Source of the DNA: Acinetobacter equi
Lineage (GTDB): Bacteria > Pseudomonadota > Gammaproteobacteria > Pseudomonadales > Moraxellaceae
Length of the DNA: 64,000 bases
NCBI RefSeq assembly: GCF_001307195.1
Contig: NZ_CP012808.1
Coordinates: 2,356,001-2,420,000 of the forward strand
Direction: 5' to 3'
Positions 28,110 to 36,835 of the stretch are shown here, piece after piece. The notes beneath the pieces are model-generated. The model saw nothing but the letters and a program-made list of their open reading frames with translations, did not search any database and was not told the DNA's origin. Positions within the stretch are counted from its first letter, which is position 1. Every line of letters begins with the position of its first letter. The translations under genes were made by a program, and so were the position numbers.

Positions 28110-28874
28110 ATGAAAGGACTAGAAAATAAAGTCATTATTGTGACAGGTGGAGCGGGTGGAATTGGTTCTGCAACTTGCCGAAGATTGGCACAAGAAGGGG
28201 CAAAAGTTGCAATTTTTGATATGAATTTAGCTGCAGCTAAAAAACTTGAAAATGAAATTAATCAATACGGTAAGGCATTCGCCATTCAATGTGATATTAC
28301 TCAACATAGTATTGTTGAAGAAGCAGTACAAAAAACCGAAGCTGAGTTAGGTCCAATAGATGGATTAGTGAATAATGCAGGTTGGGATGTGTTCAAACCA
28401 TTTATTAAAAGTACGCCAGAAGAATGGGACAAACTGATTCAAATTAATTTGATGGGTATGCTCAATATGCACTATGCAGTACTCAAAGGCATGGTCGCTC
28501 GTAACTCTGGAAGCATTGTAAATATTGCATCAGATGCTGCACGAGTTGGTTCTTCAGGTGAAGCTGTTTATGCCGCATGTAAAGGTGGTTTAGTTTCCTT
28601 TTCCAAAACATTAGCACGTGAACATTCACGACATAATATTAAAGTGAATGTCATTTGTCCTGGTCCTACAGATACAGCATTACTAGCGGGTGTAACGGAA
28701 GGCGCTTCAAATCCGGAGAAATTGCGTGATGCATTTATTCGTGCTATTCCACTTGGTCGTTTAGGTCAACCAGAAGATCTGGCATCTTCAATTGCATTTT
28801 TCTTAAGTGATGATGCCAGCTTTATTACAGGGCAGGTATTAAGTGTATCAGGTGGTTTAACCATGAATGGTTAA
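28110..28874 (+). CDS. badH: 2-hydroxycyclohexanecarboxyl-CoA dehydrogenase
   Basis: A 254-residue short-chain dehydrogenase with the cofactor loop TGGAGGIGSATCRR (about residues 12-25), NNAGWDVFKPF and the catalytic YAACKGG (Tyr-x3-Lys, about residue 154). It follows R. palustris BadH closely, including the C-terminal GQVLSVSGGLTMNG. It oxidises 2-hydroxycyclohexanecarboxyl-CoA to the 2-keto form with NAD+. AAGGAG supports the start. First gene of the operon badH-badI-aliB-aliA and divergent from the MarR gene. Confidence 0.9.
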   Translation: MKGLENKVIIVTGGAGGIGSATCRRLAQEGAKVAIFDMNLAAAKKLENEINQYGKAFAIQCDITQHSIVEEAVQKTEAELGPIDGLVNNAGWDVFKPFIKSTPEEWDKLIQINLMGMLNMHYAVLKGMVARNSGSIVNIASDAARVGSSGEAVYAACKGGLVSFSKTLAREHSRHNIKVNVICPGPTDTALLAGVTEGASNPEKLRDAFIRAIPLGRLGQPEDLASSIAFFLSDDASFITGQVLSVSGGLTMNG

Positions 28875-28944
28875 GAAAATAATCACCTGATTTAAACCTA
28901 AATGATTTAGGCACATAAATAAAAGAGTACAGGAAGTAAATAAA

Positions 28945-29727
28945 ATGAATTTTGAAGATATTTTATATGAAATTAAAAATGGCGTTGCTTGGATTACGAT
29001 TAATCGACCAGAAAAAATGAATGCTTTTCGTGGGCAAACTTGTGATGAAATTATTCGTGCATTAAATAAAGCAGGTTATGACCGTGATGTAGGTGCAATT
29101 GTATTAACTGGTGCAGGTGAAAAAGCATTTTGTACAGGTGGTGATCAATCTGCACACAACGGTAATTATGATGGACGTGGCACGATTGGTCTTCCAATGG
29201 AAGAGTTACATACAGCAATTCGTGACGTACCTAAACCTGTTATTGCCCGTGTGCAAGGATATGCAATTGGTGGCGGGAATGTTTTAGCAACAATTTGTGA
29301 TTTAACCATTTGTTCTGAAAATGCAATTTTTGGTCAAGTTGGACCAAAAATGGGCTCTGTAGATCCCGGTTATGGTACTGCTTTTTTAGCTCGCGTTGTT
29401 GGTGAAAAGAAAGCACGTGAAATTTGGTATATGTGCCGACGTTATTCGGGGCAAGAAGCAGTTGATATCGGGTTAGCAAATAAATGCGTACCAGCAGATC
29501 AATTAGATGCAGAAGTACAAGCATGGGGTGAAGAACTCTGTGAGCGAAGCCCAACTGCCTTAGCCATTGCAAAACGTAGCTTTAATATGGATACAGCTCA
29601 TCAGGCAGGTATAGCAGGTATGGGAATGTATGCATTAAAACTTTACTACGATACAGAAGAGTCTCGCGAAGGCGTCAATGCGCTGAAGGAAAAACGTAAA
29701 CCTGAATTTCGTAAGTATTATAAATAA
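28945..29727 (+). CDS. badI: 2-ketocyclohexanecarboxyl-CoA hydrolase (ring-cleaving)
   Basis: A 260-residue crotonase-fold enzyme that opens the ring of 2-ketocyclohexanecarboxyl-CoA to pimeloyl-CoA. The sequence is very close to BadI of R. palustris as I recall it: FCTGGDQS, RVQGYAIGGGNVLATICDL, GQVGPKMGSVDPGYG and the C-terminal EKRKPEFRKYYK. The family is related to MenB, with the oxyanion loops at GGDQ and IGGGN. It sits between badH and aliB (12 bp before aliB). This ring-opening enzyme is the clearest marker of a cyclohexanecarboxylate pathway. Confidence 0.92.
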   Translation: MNFEDILYEIKNGVAWITINRPEKMNAFRGQTCDEIIRALNKAGYDRDVGAIVLTGAGEKAFCTGGDQSAHNGNYDGRGTIGLPMEELHTAIRDVPKPVIARVQGYAIGGGNVLATICDLTICSENAIFGQVGPKMGSVDPGYGTAFLARVVGEKKAREIWYMCRRYSGQEAVDIGLANKCVPADQLDAEVQAWGEELCERSPTALAIAKRSFNMDTAHQAGIAGMGMYALKLYYDTEESREGVNALKEKRKPEFRKYYK

Positions 29728-29739
29728 GGAGTCACTACC

Positions 29740-30897
29740 ATGAGTAAAAATCCTTATATCACAGAAGAATTAGAATTTTTAGCAGAAACTGCTGAAAAGT
29801 TTGCCCAAAAATATATTGCACCAGGCTTTCTAGAGCGTGATCAAAGTAGAAATTTTGATCGTGATCTTATGAAAAAAATGGGAGAAATGGGTTTTATTGC
29901 ACCAGAACTTCCTGAACAATATGGTGGTCAAGGAATGGGACGTCTAGCCGCAGGTGTTATTCATGAAGCAGTTGCCAAAGCTGATCTTAGTTTTTCTTAT
30001 ATCAACTTACTTGCTTCATTAAATGGTCAAATTTTAGCAGAACACGGACAGTTTGAAGTCGTAGAACCGTGGTTAAAAAAACTAACAGCAGGCGAAGTCA
30101 TATTTTCAATTGCATTAACAGAGCCAAGAGGAGGCTCAGATGCTGCAAACCTACGTTTAAAAATTGAACGTGATGGTGATGAATATGTGATTAATGGAGA
30201 AAAAACATCTATTTCTGCTGCTGATCAGGCTGATGCTTCTGTTGTTTTTGGTCGTACAGGTTCTATTGAAAGCGGTGCACACGGCGTTACCGCACTTTTA
30301 GTTCCAATGAATTTACCAGGAATAACAACAACACGTTTTGATTGTCATGGACAACGTGCCATTGGGCGCGGTTCAATTTTCTTTGATAATGTACGTGTTC
30401 CAGTTAACCATCGTTTAGGTGATGAAAATAAAGGCTTTGTCCAAGTTATGCAAGGTTTTGATTTTTCACGTGCATTAATTGGTCTACAAGTTTTAGCTGT
30501 TGCACGTATTAGCCTTGATGAAGCTTGGGAATATGCAGCACAGCGCGAAGCTTTTGGTAAACCATTAAGTGCTTTTCAAGGTGTTTCTCATCCTCTAGCA
30601 GAGTATGAAACACAAGTTGAAGCTGCACGATTACTTTGCCTACAAACTTTATGGCTTAAAGATAATCATCTACCTCACACATCAGAAGCTGGTATGTGTA
30701 AATGGTGGGGACCAAAATTATCTTACGATGTTATTCATCAATGTTTATTAACTTTTGGTCATGCAGGTTATGATCGTGGTGTTATGGAGCAGCGCTTACG
30801 TGATGTATTAGGTTTTCAAATTGGTGATGGGACAGCACAAATCATGAAAACAATCATTGCAAGACATAAAGCAGGTCGTAAAGCAGTTCCTGCATAA
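29740..30897 (+). CDS. aliB: Cyclohexanecarboxyl-CoA dehydrogenase
   Basis: A 385-residue acyl-CoA dehydrogenase with LTEPRGGSDAANLRL and the FAD-binding C-terminal domain. It is expected to form cyclohex-1-enecarboxyl-CoA from cyclohexanecarboxyl-CoA, as AliB does. At the place of the usual catalytic Glu (YEGT) it reads IGDGTAQI, an Asp. AAGGAG precedes the ATG and badI ends 12 bp upstream. Electrons would pass to ETF and the ETF-QO encoded at 37281. The family is certain; the exact substrate rests on operon context. Confidence 0.85.
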   Translation: MSKNPYITEELEFLAETAEKFAQKYIAPGFLERDQSRNFDRDLMKKMGEMGFIAPELPEQYGGQGMGRLAAGVIHEAVAKADLSFSYINLLASLNGQILAEHGQFEVVEPWLKKLTAGEVIFSIALTEPRGGSDAANLRLKIERDGDEYVINGEKTSISAADQADASVVFGRTGSIESGAHGVTALLVPMNLPGITTTRFDCHGQRAIGRGSIFFDNVRVPVNHRLGDENKGFVQVMQGFDFSRALIGLQVLAVARISLDEAWEYAAQREAFGKPLSAFQGVSHPLAEYETQVEAARLLCLQTLWLKDNHLPHTSEAGMCKWWGPKLSYDVIHQCLLTFGHAGYDRGVMEQRLRDVLGFQIGDGTAQIMKTIIARHKAGRKAVPA

Positions 30898-30926
30898 AAG
30901 AAACACCGTTATTTTATTCATCTTTT

Positions 30927-30956
30927 AGATTATTCGAATAATTATTTGAATAATCT
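30927..30956. other. AT-rich hairpin between aliB and aliA
   Basis: A 30-bp near-perfect palindrome with outer arms AGATTATTC and GAATAATCT inside the 150-bp aliB-aliA gap. No U-run follows on the plus strand. It may be a processing site that lowers aliA relative to the upstream genes, or a weak terminator. Confidence 0.4.
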
Positions 30957-31047
30957 ATAGAATATATAATCTGCAATGTGATGATGGATCTCTATTGTGT
31001 GGTTTAAAAATAGAGTAATTGAATAATTATAAAATTGGAGTTAGGAA

Positions 31048-32697
31048 ATGGATTTTGATGCGATTCTATTACCCCCACGCCGTGAACAAATGTTGGATCA
31101 AGGATATTGGTTAAATAAAACAATCCTTCAATCGTTAAATGAAGCGGTACATCAGTATCCTGATAAAGTTGCATTGATCAGTTATAAAACTGAAGACAAG
31201 TCAGAAAAAAGCTTCACCTATAGGGAAATGTTACATACAGCAAATAAAATTGCTTTAGGATTAAAAAGTTTAGGTATTCAAAAAACAGATATCGTCTCTT
31301 GCCAATTGCCTAATTGGTGGGAATTTACTTTATTGTATATCGCATGTCGTCGTATTGGCGCGGTTCTTAATCCACTAATGCCAATTTTTAGGGAGCGAGA
31401 GCTTTCATTCATGCTAAAACATACGGAAAGTAAGATTTTTATCGTACCGAAAACTTTTCGTAAATTTGAACATGAAAAATTAGCTTATCAGCTACAAAAT
31501 AATATTGAGAGCCTAGAACATATTGTCGTGATTGGTGGAGATGGTGATAATAGTTTTGAGAAATTATTGCTTAATCATGGTTTAGATCATGATCTACAAA
31601 TTTTAAATACGCTAAACGATGTCACTATTACTGCGGATGATATTGCTCAGCTGGTATTTACATCAGGAACAACAGGTGAACCTAAAGGGGTTATGCATAC
31701 TGCAAACACCTTATTTTCCAATATTATCCCTTATGCAAAACGTTTACATTTAAGTAAGGAAGATGTGATTTTGATGGGTTCTCCGATGGCACATCAGACA
31801 GGTTTTATGTACGGTTTAATTATGCCTGTATTACTCAAAGCCAAAGCAGTATTACAAGATGTCTGGGATGTAAATATTGCTATTGATTTAATTAATAAAC
31901 ATCAAGTGACTTTTACAATGGCATCAACCCCATTTTTAAATGATTTATCAGAAGCCGTTGTAGATACCCATCAATCCTTAGATAGTTTAAAGTTATTCTT
32001 ATGTGCAGGTGCGCCAATTCCGAGTACATTGGTACAAAAAGCACGTCAAAATATAGGTGTAAAAGTAATTTCTGCTTGGGGAATGACGGAATGTGGTGCA
32101 GTTACAACCACTTGCCCAGAAGATGATGATGAACGTGCATTTAATACAGATGGACTTCCACTTCCTGGTGTTGAAGTAAAAATTGTTGATGATCGTGGTG
32201 AAATATTACCAGCATATCAATCTGGCACACTGATGATTCGTAGTTGTTCAAATTTTGGTGGATATTTAAAACGTCCACATTTAAATGAAACAGATAAAGA
32301 TGATTGGTTTGATACAGGTGATATTGCCTACATAAATGAGCTAGGTTATATCCGTATTGCAGGTCGTAAAAAGGATGTCATTATTCGAGGTGGTGAAAAT
32401 ATACCTGTGAGTGAAGTTGAATCTTTAATTTATTTACATCCAAATGTTGCTACTGTTGCATTGGTTCCTTATCCAGATGAGAGAATGGGAGAAAAAGCCT
32501 GTGCTGTCATAAAGCTAAAAGAAGGCACTTCTGAAATAGAACTGAAAGATTTAATTGATTTCTTAAAAGTACATAATCTAGCGAATCAATATTTACCTGA
32601 ACGTTTAGAAATATGGGATGAAATTCCAATGACACCATCAGGGAAAATTCAAAAATTTAAAATTCGTGATTTATTGCAGCAAAGTGAAACCGTATAA
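31048..32697 (+). CDS. aliA: Cyclohexanecarboxylate-CoA ligase (AMP-forming)
   Basis: A 549-residue acyl-adenylate-forming enzyme. The P-loop-like FTSGTTGEPKGVMHT is near residue 207, the AMP-binding ISAWGMTECG near residue 346, DTGDIAYI follows, and the catalytic Lys is in PSGKIQKFKIRD at the C-terminus. It activates the acid with ATP and CoA and so starts the pathway. It is close to AliA-type ligases by context; related ligases act on benzoate or fatty acids. GGAG precedes the ATG. Last gene of the operon, with a terminator following. Confidence 0.85.
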   Translation: MDFDAILLPPRREQMLDQGYWLNKTILQSLNEAVHQYPDKVALISYKTEDKSEKSFTYREMLHTANKIALGLKSLGIQKTDIVSCQLPNWWEFTLLYIACRRIGAVLNPLMPIFRERELSFMLKHTESKIFIVPKTFRKFEHEKLAYQLQNNIESLEHIVVIGGDGDNSFEKLLLNHGLDHDLQILNTLNDVTITADDIAQLVFTSGTTGEPKGVMHTANTLFSNIIPYAKRLHLSKEDVILMGSPMAHQTGFMYGLIMPVLLKAKAVLQDVWDVNIAIDLINKHQVTFTMASTPFLNDLSEAVVDTHQSLDSLKLFLCAGAPIPSTLVQKARQNIGVKVISAWGMTECGAVTTTCPEDDDERAFNTDGLPLPGVEVKIVDDRGEILPAYQSGTLMIRSCSNFGGYLKRPHLNETDKDDWFDTGDIAYINELGYIRIAGRKKDVIIRGGENIPVSEVESLIYLHPNVATVALVPYPDERMGEKACAVIKLKEGTSEIELKDLIDFLKVHNLANQYLPERLEIWDEIPMTPSGKIQKFKIRDLLQQSETV

Positions 32698-32755
32698 ATG
32701 TTAAATGAAAAGCTTTTCTATATTATTGTGTCGAATAAAATTTAACATTATTTTC

Positions 32756-32788
32756 ATCAGCTCTTATCATGTGAATGTTAGAGCTGAT
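32756..32788 (+). terminator. Terminator after aliA
   Basis: ATCAGCTCT (32756-32764) pairs with AGAGCTGAT (32780-32788), then ATGGATTTTT. It lies between the convergent aliA and nitroreductase genes. Confidence 0.65.
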
Positions 32789-32811
32789 ATGGATTTTTAG
32801 AAATTTACGTA

Positions 32812-33516
32812 TTATTCACAGAACACAGTAAATTCTTCTAATGGAATACGTGGTGTATAGAAATTATTAATCACTTGAGTATCATCAGCATAGCCTAAAG
32901 CTACAGTACAAATAAGTTCTTCATCATTTGGAATATTTAAAACTTCAGAAACAACTGAAGAAAATGGATTCCATGCTGCTTGTGGGCAAGTATCTAAACC
33001 TCGTGCTTTTGCTGCAATCATCACGTTTTGAATCATCATTGATAGATCCATTTTTGAACCTGTAGCAAGTGATTTATGTAAAGTAAAAAATAGTCCTACA
33101 GGCGCATCAAATAATTGATAATTGCGTAAATGCTGAGCTTGCATTTTTTCTGTTTCACCTTTTTTAATATCAAGCAAACCGTATAATCCCCAACCATTTT
33201 CCCTACGGCGTTCAATAAAAGGGGAAGCCCACTGTTCAGGATAATATTTAAATGTCTCCTGATATTGATATGTTTTTTCAGGATTATTAAATAATTCAGT
33301 TTGTGCCTGACAGACTTGTTGTATTAATTCTTCACGTTTTTTTCCTGTAACAACATACACTTTCCAAGGTTGAATATTATTTCCAGATGGTGCTCTGCTT
33401 GAAATCGTCAAAATATCTTTAATAATTTGTGTTTCAACAGGCTGATGAGTAAAAGCACGAACAGAGTGCCTAGAGCGAATAACATGATCAACAGCAGTTT
33501 GTAATTCTTGATGCAT
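32812..33516 (-). CDS. Nitroreductase-family FMN oxidoreductase
   Basis: A 234-residue flavoprotein of the nitroreductase fold. FMN phosphate contacts lie in RSRHSVRAF (about residues 14-22), SSRAPSGNNIQPWKVYVV is near residue 40, and ALGYADD follows toward the end. These enzymes reduce nitroaromatics, quinones or enones with NAD(P)H. It lies between the two loci of the predicted cyclohexanecarboxylate regulon, is transcribed away from the gcdH operon, and has a possible related operator upstream. A role in ring metabolism is inference only. Confidence 0.82.
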   Translation of the reverse strand: MHQELQTAVDHVIRSRHSVRAFTHQPVETQIIKDILTISSRAPSGNNIQPWKVYVVTGKKREELIQQVCQAQTELFNNPEKTYQYQETFKYYPEQWASPFIERRRENGWGLYGLLDIKKGETEKMQAQHLRNYQLFDAPVGLFFTLHKSLATGSKMDLSMMIQNVMIAAKARGLDTCPQAAWNPFSSVVSEVLNIPNDEELICTVALGYADDTQVINNFYTPRIPLEEFTVFCE

Positions 33517-33607
33517 TTGAATTCCTTTTTATATAAATTTCACATCTCTCTGAGTGTGAATAATATCCTTTAAAATCTCAGTACTATGTAGATAAAAGAA
33601 TGATATC

Positions 33608-33643
33608 TCAGTTATCTGAAGATGATTTCAAATCTTGATTCAT
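33608..33643 (-). CDS. 11-codon leader ORF upstream of the nitroreductase gene
   Basis: On the minus strand AAGGAG stands six bases before ATG 33643, which opens MNQDLKSSSDN and a stop. The ribosome-binding site is stronger than that of the nitroreductase itself, 91 bp downstream. It could be a leader peptide, or the remaining start of a lost gene. Too short to test by composition. Confidence 0.3.
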   Translation of the reverse strand: MNQDLKSSSDN

Positions 33644-33671
33644 ATAAGGCTCCTTAAAAAATATATTTAAC

Positions 33672-33711
33672 AGCATAAATTTTATTTGTTTTATGTCAAT
33701 ATACATATATT
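33672..33711 (-). promoter_or_regulatory. Divergent promoter with partial MarR-type operator
   Basis: TATGTCAATATACATA (33692-33707) carries one complete half of the 20-bp operator in the opposite orientation, then a closer ACATA. On the minus strand its TTGACA (33694-33699) is followed after 16 bp by TATGCT (33672-33677), a possible promoter for the leader ORF and nitroreductase. The start is 61 bp from the full operator at 33768. Confidence 0.45.
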
Positions 33712-33767
33712 TAAAATTAAATAACTGTAAATAAATATATGAATTATTTTTATTTAATTAAAATATA

Positions 33768-33808
33768 TATGTAAATATATTGACATAAATTTATAGCTAA
33801 ACTAATCT
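33768..33808 (+). promoter_or_regulatory. Promoter of the acyl-CoA dehydrogenase/gcdH operon with identical MarR-type operator
   Basis: The same 20 bases as at 28002 (TATGTAAATATATTGACATA) lie at 33768-33787. TTGACA (33780-33785), a 17-bp spacer and TAATCT (33803-33808) form the promoter. Operator phase to the -35 box is identical at both loci. The predicted leader to ATG 34045 is about 230 nt with no gene in it. Confidence 0.75.
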
Positions 33809-34044
33809 GCTTATATAGTTAAAAATATTTAAGATGCTTATTTTAGACATAATTTAGGCATTCAATTTAGATGAAAGTTATTGCAGATAAAAACATTCGT
33901 ACAGATTATTTTTATCTCGTTGTAAATTTAAGTCTAATTTTCAAAATTTTCTTCAAAAATGAATTAAGACCTTGTATTAAAATGGTTATTTAAAATTAAA
34001 GAGAAAGGAATTTACAGCAATATCGTAATTAAATGGAGATTAAT

Positions 34045-35199
34045 ATGATTCGTGATCAAGAAATGTTAGATCAGCTTTTATCTACAATTCGAGACTTTGT
34101 ACAAAATGAACTTGTACCATTAGAACATGAAGTTGAAGAAAGCAATGCGATTCCTGATCACATTGTGAGTCAAATGAAAGAACTTGGCTTATTTGGTCTT
34201 ACCATTCCTGAAGAATATGGTGGTCTCGGTATTACCATGGAAGAAGAGATTTTTGTCGCAATGGAGCTTGGAAAAACTTCAGCTGCTTTTCGTTCTCTTA
34301 TTGGAACCAATAATGGTATTGGTTCGAGTGGTATTTTAATTGATGGAACAGATGCCCAAAAACAGAAATATTTACCGCGCTATGCAACAGGTGAATATAT
34401 TGGCTCATTTTGTTTAACAGAGCCAGATTCTGGTTCCGATGCAGCATCTTTAAAAACAAGCGCAACCAAAGATGGTGATTATTATATCTTAAATGGTACT
34501 AAACGCTTTATTACTAATGCGCCTCGTGCAACCACGTTTACCGTTATGGCACGTACAAACCCTGACATTAAAGGGGCGAGTGGTATTTCGGCATTTTTGG
34601 TAGAAGCGGGTACTGTTGGTCTAAGTTTAGGTAAGATTGATAAAAAAATGGGACAACATGGTTCCTATACTTGTGATGTTATCTTTGATAATTGTAAAGT
34701 ACATAAAGATCAATTAATTGGTGGTATTGAAGGTATTGGTTTTAAAACAGCAATGCGTGTATTAGATAAAGGTCGTTTGCATATTGCAGGTTATAGCGTT
34801 GGTATGGCAGAACGTATGCTAAAAGATGCTTTAAATTATGCAGTAGAACGTAAGCAATTTAATCAACCAATTGCCAATTTTCAATTAATACAAGGAATGC
34901 TTGCAGACTCTAAAGCTGAAATTTATGCCGCAAAATGCATGGTGCTAGATGCAGCTCGTTTACGTGATTTAGGTCAGAATGTAACAATAGAATCCTCTTG
35001 TGCAAAAATGTTTGCTACAGAAATGTGTGGTCGTGTTGCAGATCGTTGCTTACAAATACATGGTGGTGCAGGTTATATCAGTGAATATTCTATTGAACGT
35101 TTTTATCGTGATGTACGGTTATTCCGCCTTTATGAAGGAACAACTCAAATTCAGCAAGTCATTATCGCTCGTGAAATGATTAAACAAGCTATAACTTAA
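34045..35199 (+). CDS. Acyl-CoA dehydrogenase in the predicted cyclohexanecarboxylate/pimelate regulon
   Basis: A 384-residue acyl-CoA dehydrogenase with FCLTEPDSGSDAASLKT (FAD/substrate loop, about residues 118-134) and the catalytic glutamate in RLYEGTTQIQQ near residue 363. GGAG six bases before ATG 34045 favours that start over the in-frame ATG at 34033. It shares an operon with gcdH (34-bp gap) and an operator with badH. Candidates are the pimeloyl-CoA dehydrogenase (PimCD-like) or a second ring dehydrogenase such as BadJ. Substrate not decided by sequence. Confidence 0.8.
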   Translation: MIRDQEMLDQLLSTIRDFVQNELVPLEHEVEESNAIPDHIVSQMKELGLFGLTIPEEYGGLGITMEEEIFVAMELGKTSAAFRSLIGTNNGIGSSGILIDGTDAQKQKYLPRYATGEYIGSFCLTEPDSGSDAASLKTSATKDGDYYILNGTKRFITNAPRATTFTVMARTNPDIKGASGISAFLVEAGTVGLSLGKIDKKMGQHGSYTCDVIFDNCKVHKDQLIGGIEGIGFKTAMRVLDKGRLHIAGYSVGMAERMLKDALNYAVERKQFNQPIANFQLIQGMLADSKAEIYAAKCMVLDAARLRDLGQNVTIESSCAKMFATEMCGRVADRCLQIHGGAGYISEYSIERFYRDVRLFRLYEGTTQIQQVIIAREMIKQAIT

Positions 35200-35233
35200 G
35201 TAGATAATTTTTTTTAAATAGGGAAGTATTGAA

Positions 35234-36433
35234 ATGACAACTAAAGTTAAATTTGATTGGCAAGATCCGTTTCTACTTGAGCAGCAGTTGACTGAAGAAG
35301 AACGAATGATTAGAAACACAGCACAGGCTTATTCACAGAATAAGTTAATGCCTCGTGTATTAGAACAATTTCGCTATGAAAAAACCGATCCGAATATTTT
35401 TCGTGAAATGGGTGAGTTAGGATTACTTGGTCCAACAATCCCAGAACAATATGGTGGTTCAGGCTTAAATTATGTGAGTTATGGTCTAATTGCTCGTGAA
35501 ATTGAACGTGTCGATTCAGGTTATCGCTCTATGGCAAGCGTACAAAGCTCATTGGTTATGGTTCCAATTAATGAGTTTGGTTCTGAAGAACAAAAGCAAA
35601 AATATTTACCAAAATTAGCAACGGGTGAATATATTGGTTGTTTTGGTTTAACGGAACCTGATCATGGATCAGATCCTGGCAGTATGATTACTCGTGCTAA
35701 AAAAGTAGATGGTGGTTATAGATTAACCGGTAATAAAATGTGGATTACCAACAGCCCAATTGCAGATGTATTTGTTGTGTGGGCTAAAGAAGTTTCCACT
35801 GAAGGAAATGTCGGCGATATTCGTGGCTTTATTTTAGAAAAAGATTGGCAAGGTTTATCAGCACCTGCTATTCATGGAAAAGTAGGTTTACGAGCATCCA
35901 TTACAGGTGAAATCGTGATGGATAATGTCTTTGTTCCTGAAGAAAATGTATTCCCTGAAATACGAGGTCTTAAAGGCCCATTTACTTGTTTAAATAGCGC
36001 ACGTTATGGTATTGCTTGGGGTGCAATGGGTGCGGCAGAATTTTGTTGGCACACTGCACATCAATATACAATGGATCGTAAACAATTTGGTCGTCCATTA
36101 GCTGCAAATCAGTTAATACAGAAAAAATTGGCAGATATGCAAACTGAAATTGCATTAGGTTTACAGATAGCATTACGTTTTGGACGTATGAAAGATGAGG
36201 GAATTGCATCAATAGAAGGAACTTCGCTCATAAAACGTAATAATTGTGGTAAAGCATTAGATATTGCTCGATTAGCACGTGACATGATGGGTGGAAACGG
36301 AATTAGTGATGAATTTGGTGTAGCTCGTCATTTAGTCAATTTAGAAGTTGTTAATACTTATGAAGGTACTCATGATGTACATGCTTTAATTTTAGGTCGT
36401 GCTCAAACAGGAATAGCTGCTTTTTGTAATTGA
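35234..36433 (+). CDS. gcdH: Glutaryl-CoA dehydrogenase
   Basis: A 399-residue acyl-CoA dehydrogenase of the glutaryl-CoA type. Visible are [18 protein letters not shown] at the N-terminus, [14 protein letters not shown], the catalytic Glu in [12 protein letters not shown] (near residue 376) and [19 protein letters not shown]. It oxidises and decarboxylates glutaryl-CoA to crotonyl-CoA. Glutaryl-CoA is what pimeloyl-CoA becomes after one round of beta-oxidation, so the enzyme completes the route opened by BadI. It may equally serve lysine catabolism. A strong terminator follows. Confidence 0.92.
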   Translation: MTTKVKFDWQDPFLLEQQLTEEERMIRNTAQAYSQNKLMPRVLEQFRYEKTDPNIFREMGELGLLGPTIPEQYGGSGLNYVSYGLIAREIERVDSGYRSMASVQSSLVMVPINEFGSEEQKQKYLPKLATGEYIGCFGLTEPDHGSDPGSMITRAKKVDGGYRLTGNKMWITNSPIADVFVVWAKEVSTEGNVGDIRGFILEKDWQGLSAPAIHGKVGLRASITGEIVMDNVFVPEENVFPEIRGLKGPFTCLNSARYGIAWGAMGAAEFCWHTAHQYTMDRKQFGRPLAANQLIQKKLADMQTEIALGLQIALRFGRMKDEGIASIEGTSLIKRNNCGKALDIARLARDMMGGNGISDEFGVARHLVNLEVVNTYEGTHDVHALILGRAQTGIAAFCN

Positions 36434-36473
36434 TATTAATCAATTTCTAAGACATTGATCATAAATAAATTAT

Positions 36474-36506
36474 TAATAACGTGAATTACAAGAATTCACG
36501 TTATTA
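36474..36506. terminator. Strong bidirectional terminator between gcdH and the VF530 gene
   Basis: TAATAACGTGAATT (36474-36487) and AATTCACGTTATTA (36493-36506) form a perfect 14-bp stem with a 5-nt loop, between convergent genes. Confidence 0.85.
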
Positions 36507-36586
36507 AACTGTCGTGATTAAACTTTGAAATCGGGAATTAATAAATTTAATTTAAAATATTTGCTAAGGTTGGGTTTTAATAACCA

Positions 36587-36823
36587 CTACAATTTTTGTT
36601 TGGCTTTTTGGCGTAAAACATATAAATATAAACTTTCTACTTTTTCACGTGCCCATGGTGTAGTGCGCAAGAATCGTAATGATGATTTAACACTTGGATC
36701 TATACAAAAACATCTAATTTCAATTTTACGACTTAAACCCTCAAAGCCACCGTAATAATCCAATAATTCATCCAAAATATCAGCAAGTTTTTTGCCATGT
36801 AAAGGGTCATTGGAGGCATTCAT
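36587..36823 (-). CDS. VF530-family (DUF2132) small DNA-binding protein
   Basis: A 78-residue protein with the family features NDPLHGKKLADILDELLDYY, then IRCFCIDPSVKSSLRFLR and TPWAREKVESLY. VF530 of Vibrio fischeri has a SAP-like helical fold and is described as DNA-binding; its role is unknown. ATG 36823 is chosen; an in-frame TTG four codons earlier is possible and no clear ribosome-binding site decides. It has no functional link to its neighbours that I can see. Confidence 0.8.
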   Translation of the reverse strand: MNASNDPLHGKKLADILDELLDYYGGFEGLSRKIEIRCFCIDPSVKSSLRFLRTTPWAREKVESLYLYVLRQKAKQKL

Positions 36824-36835
36824 AAAATAGGTCAA

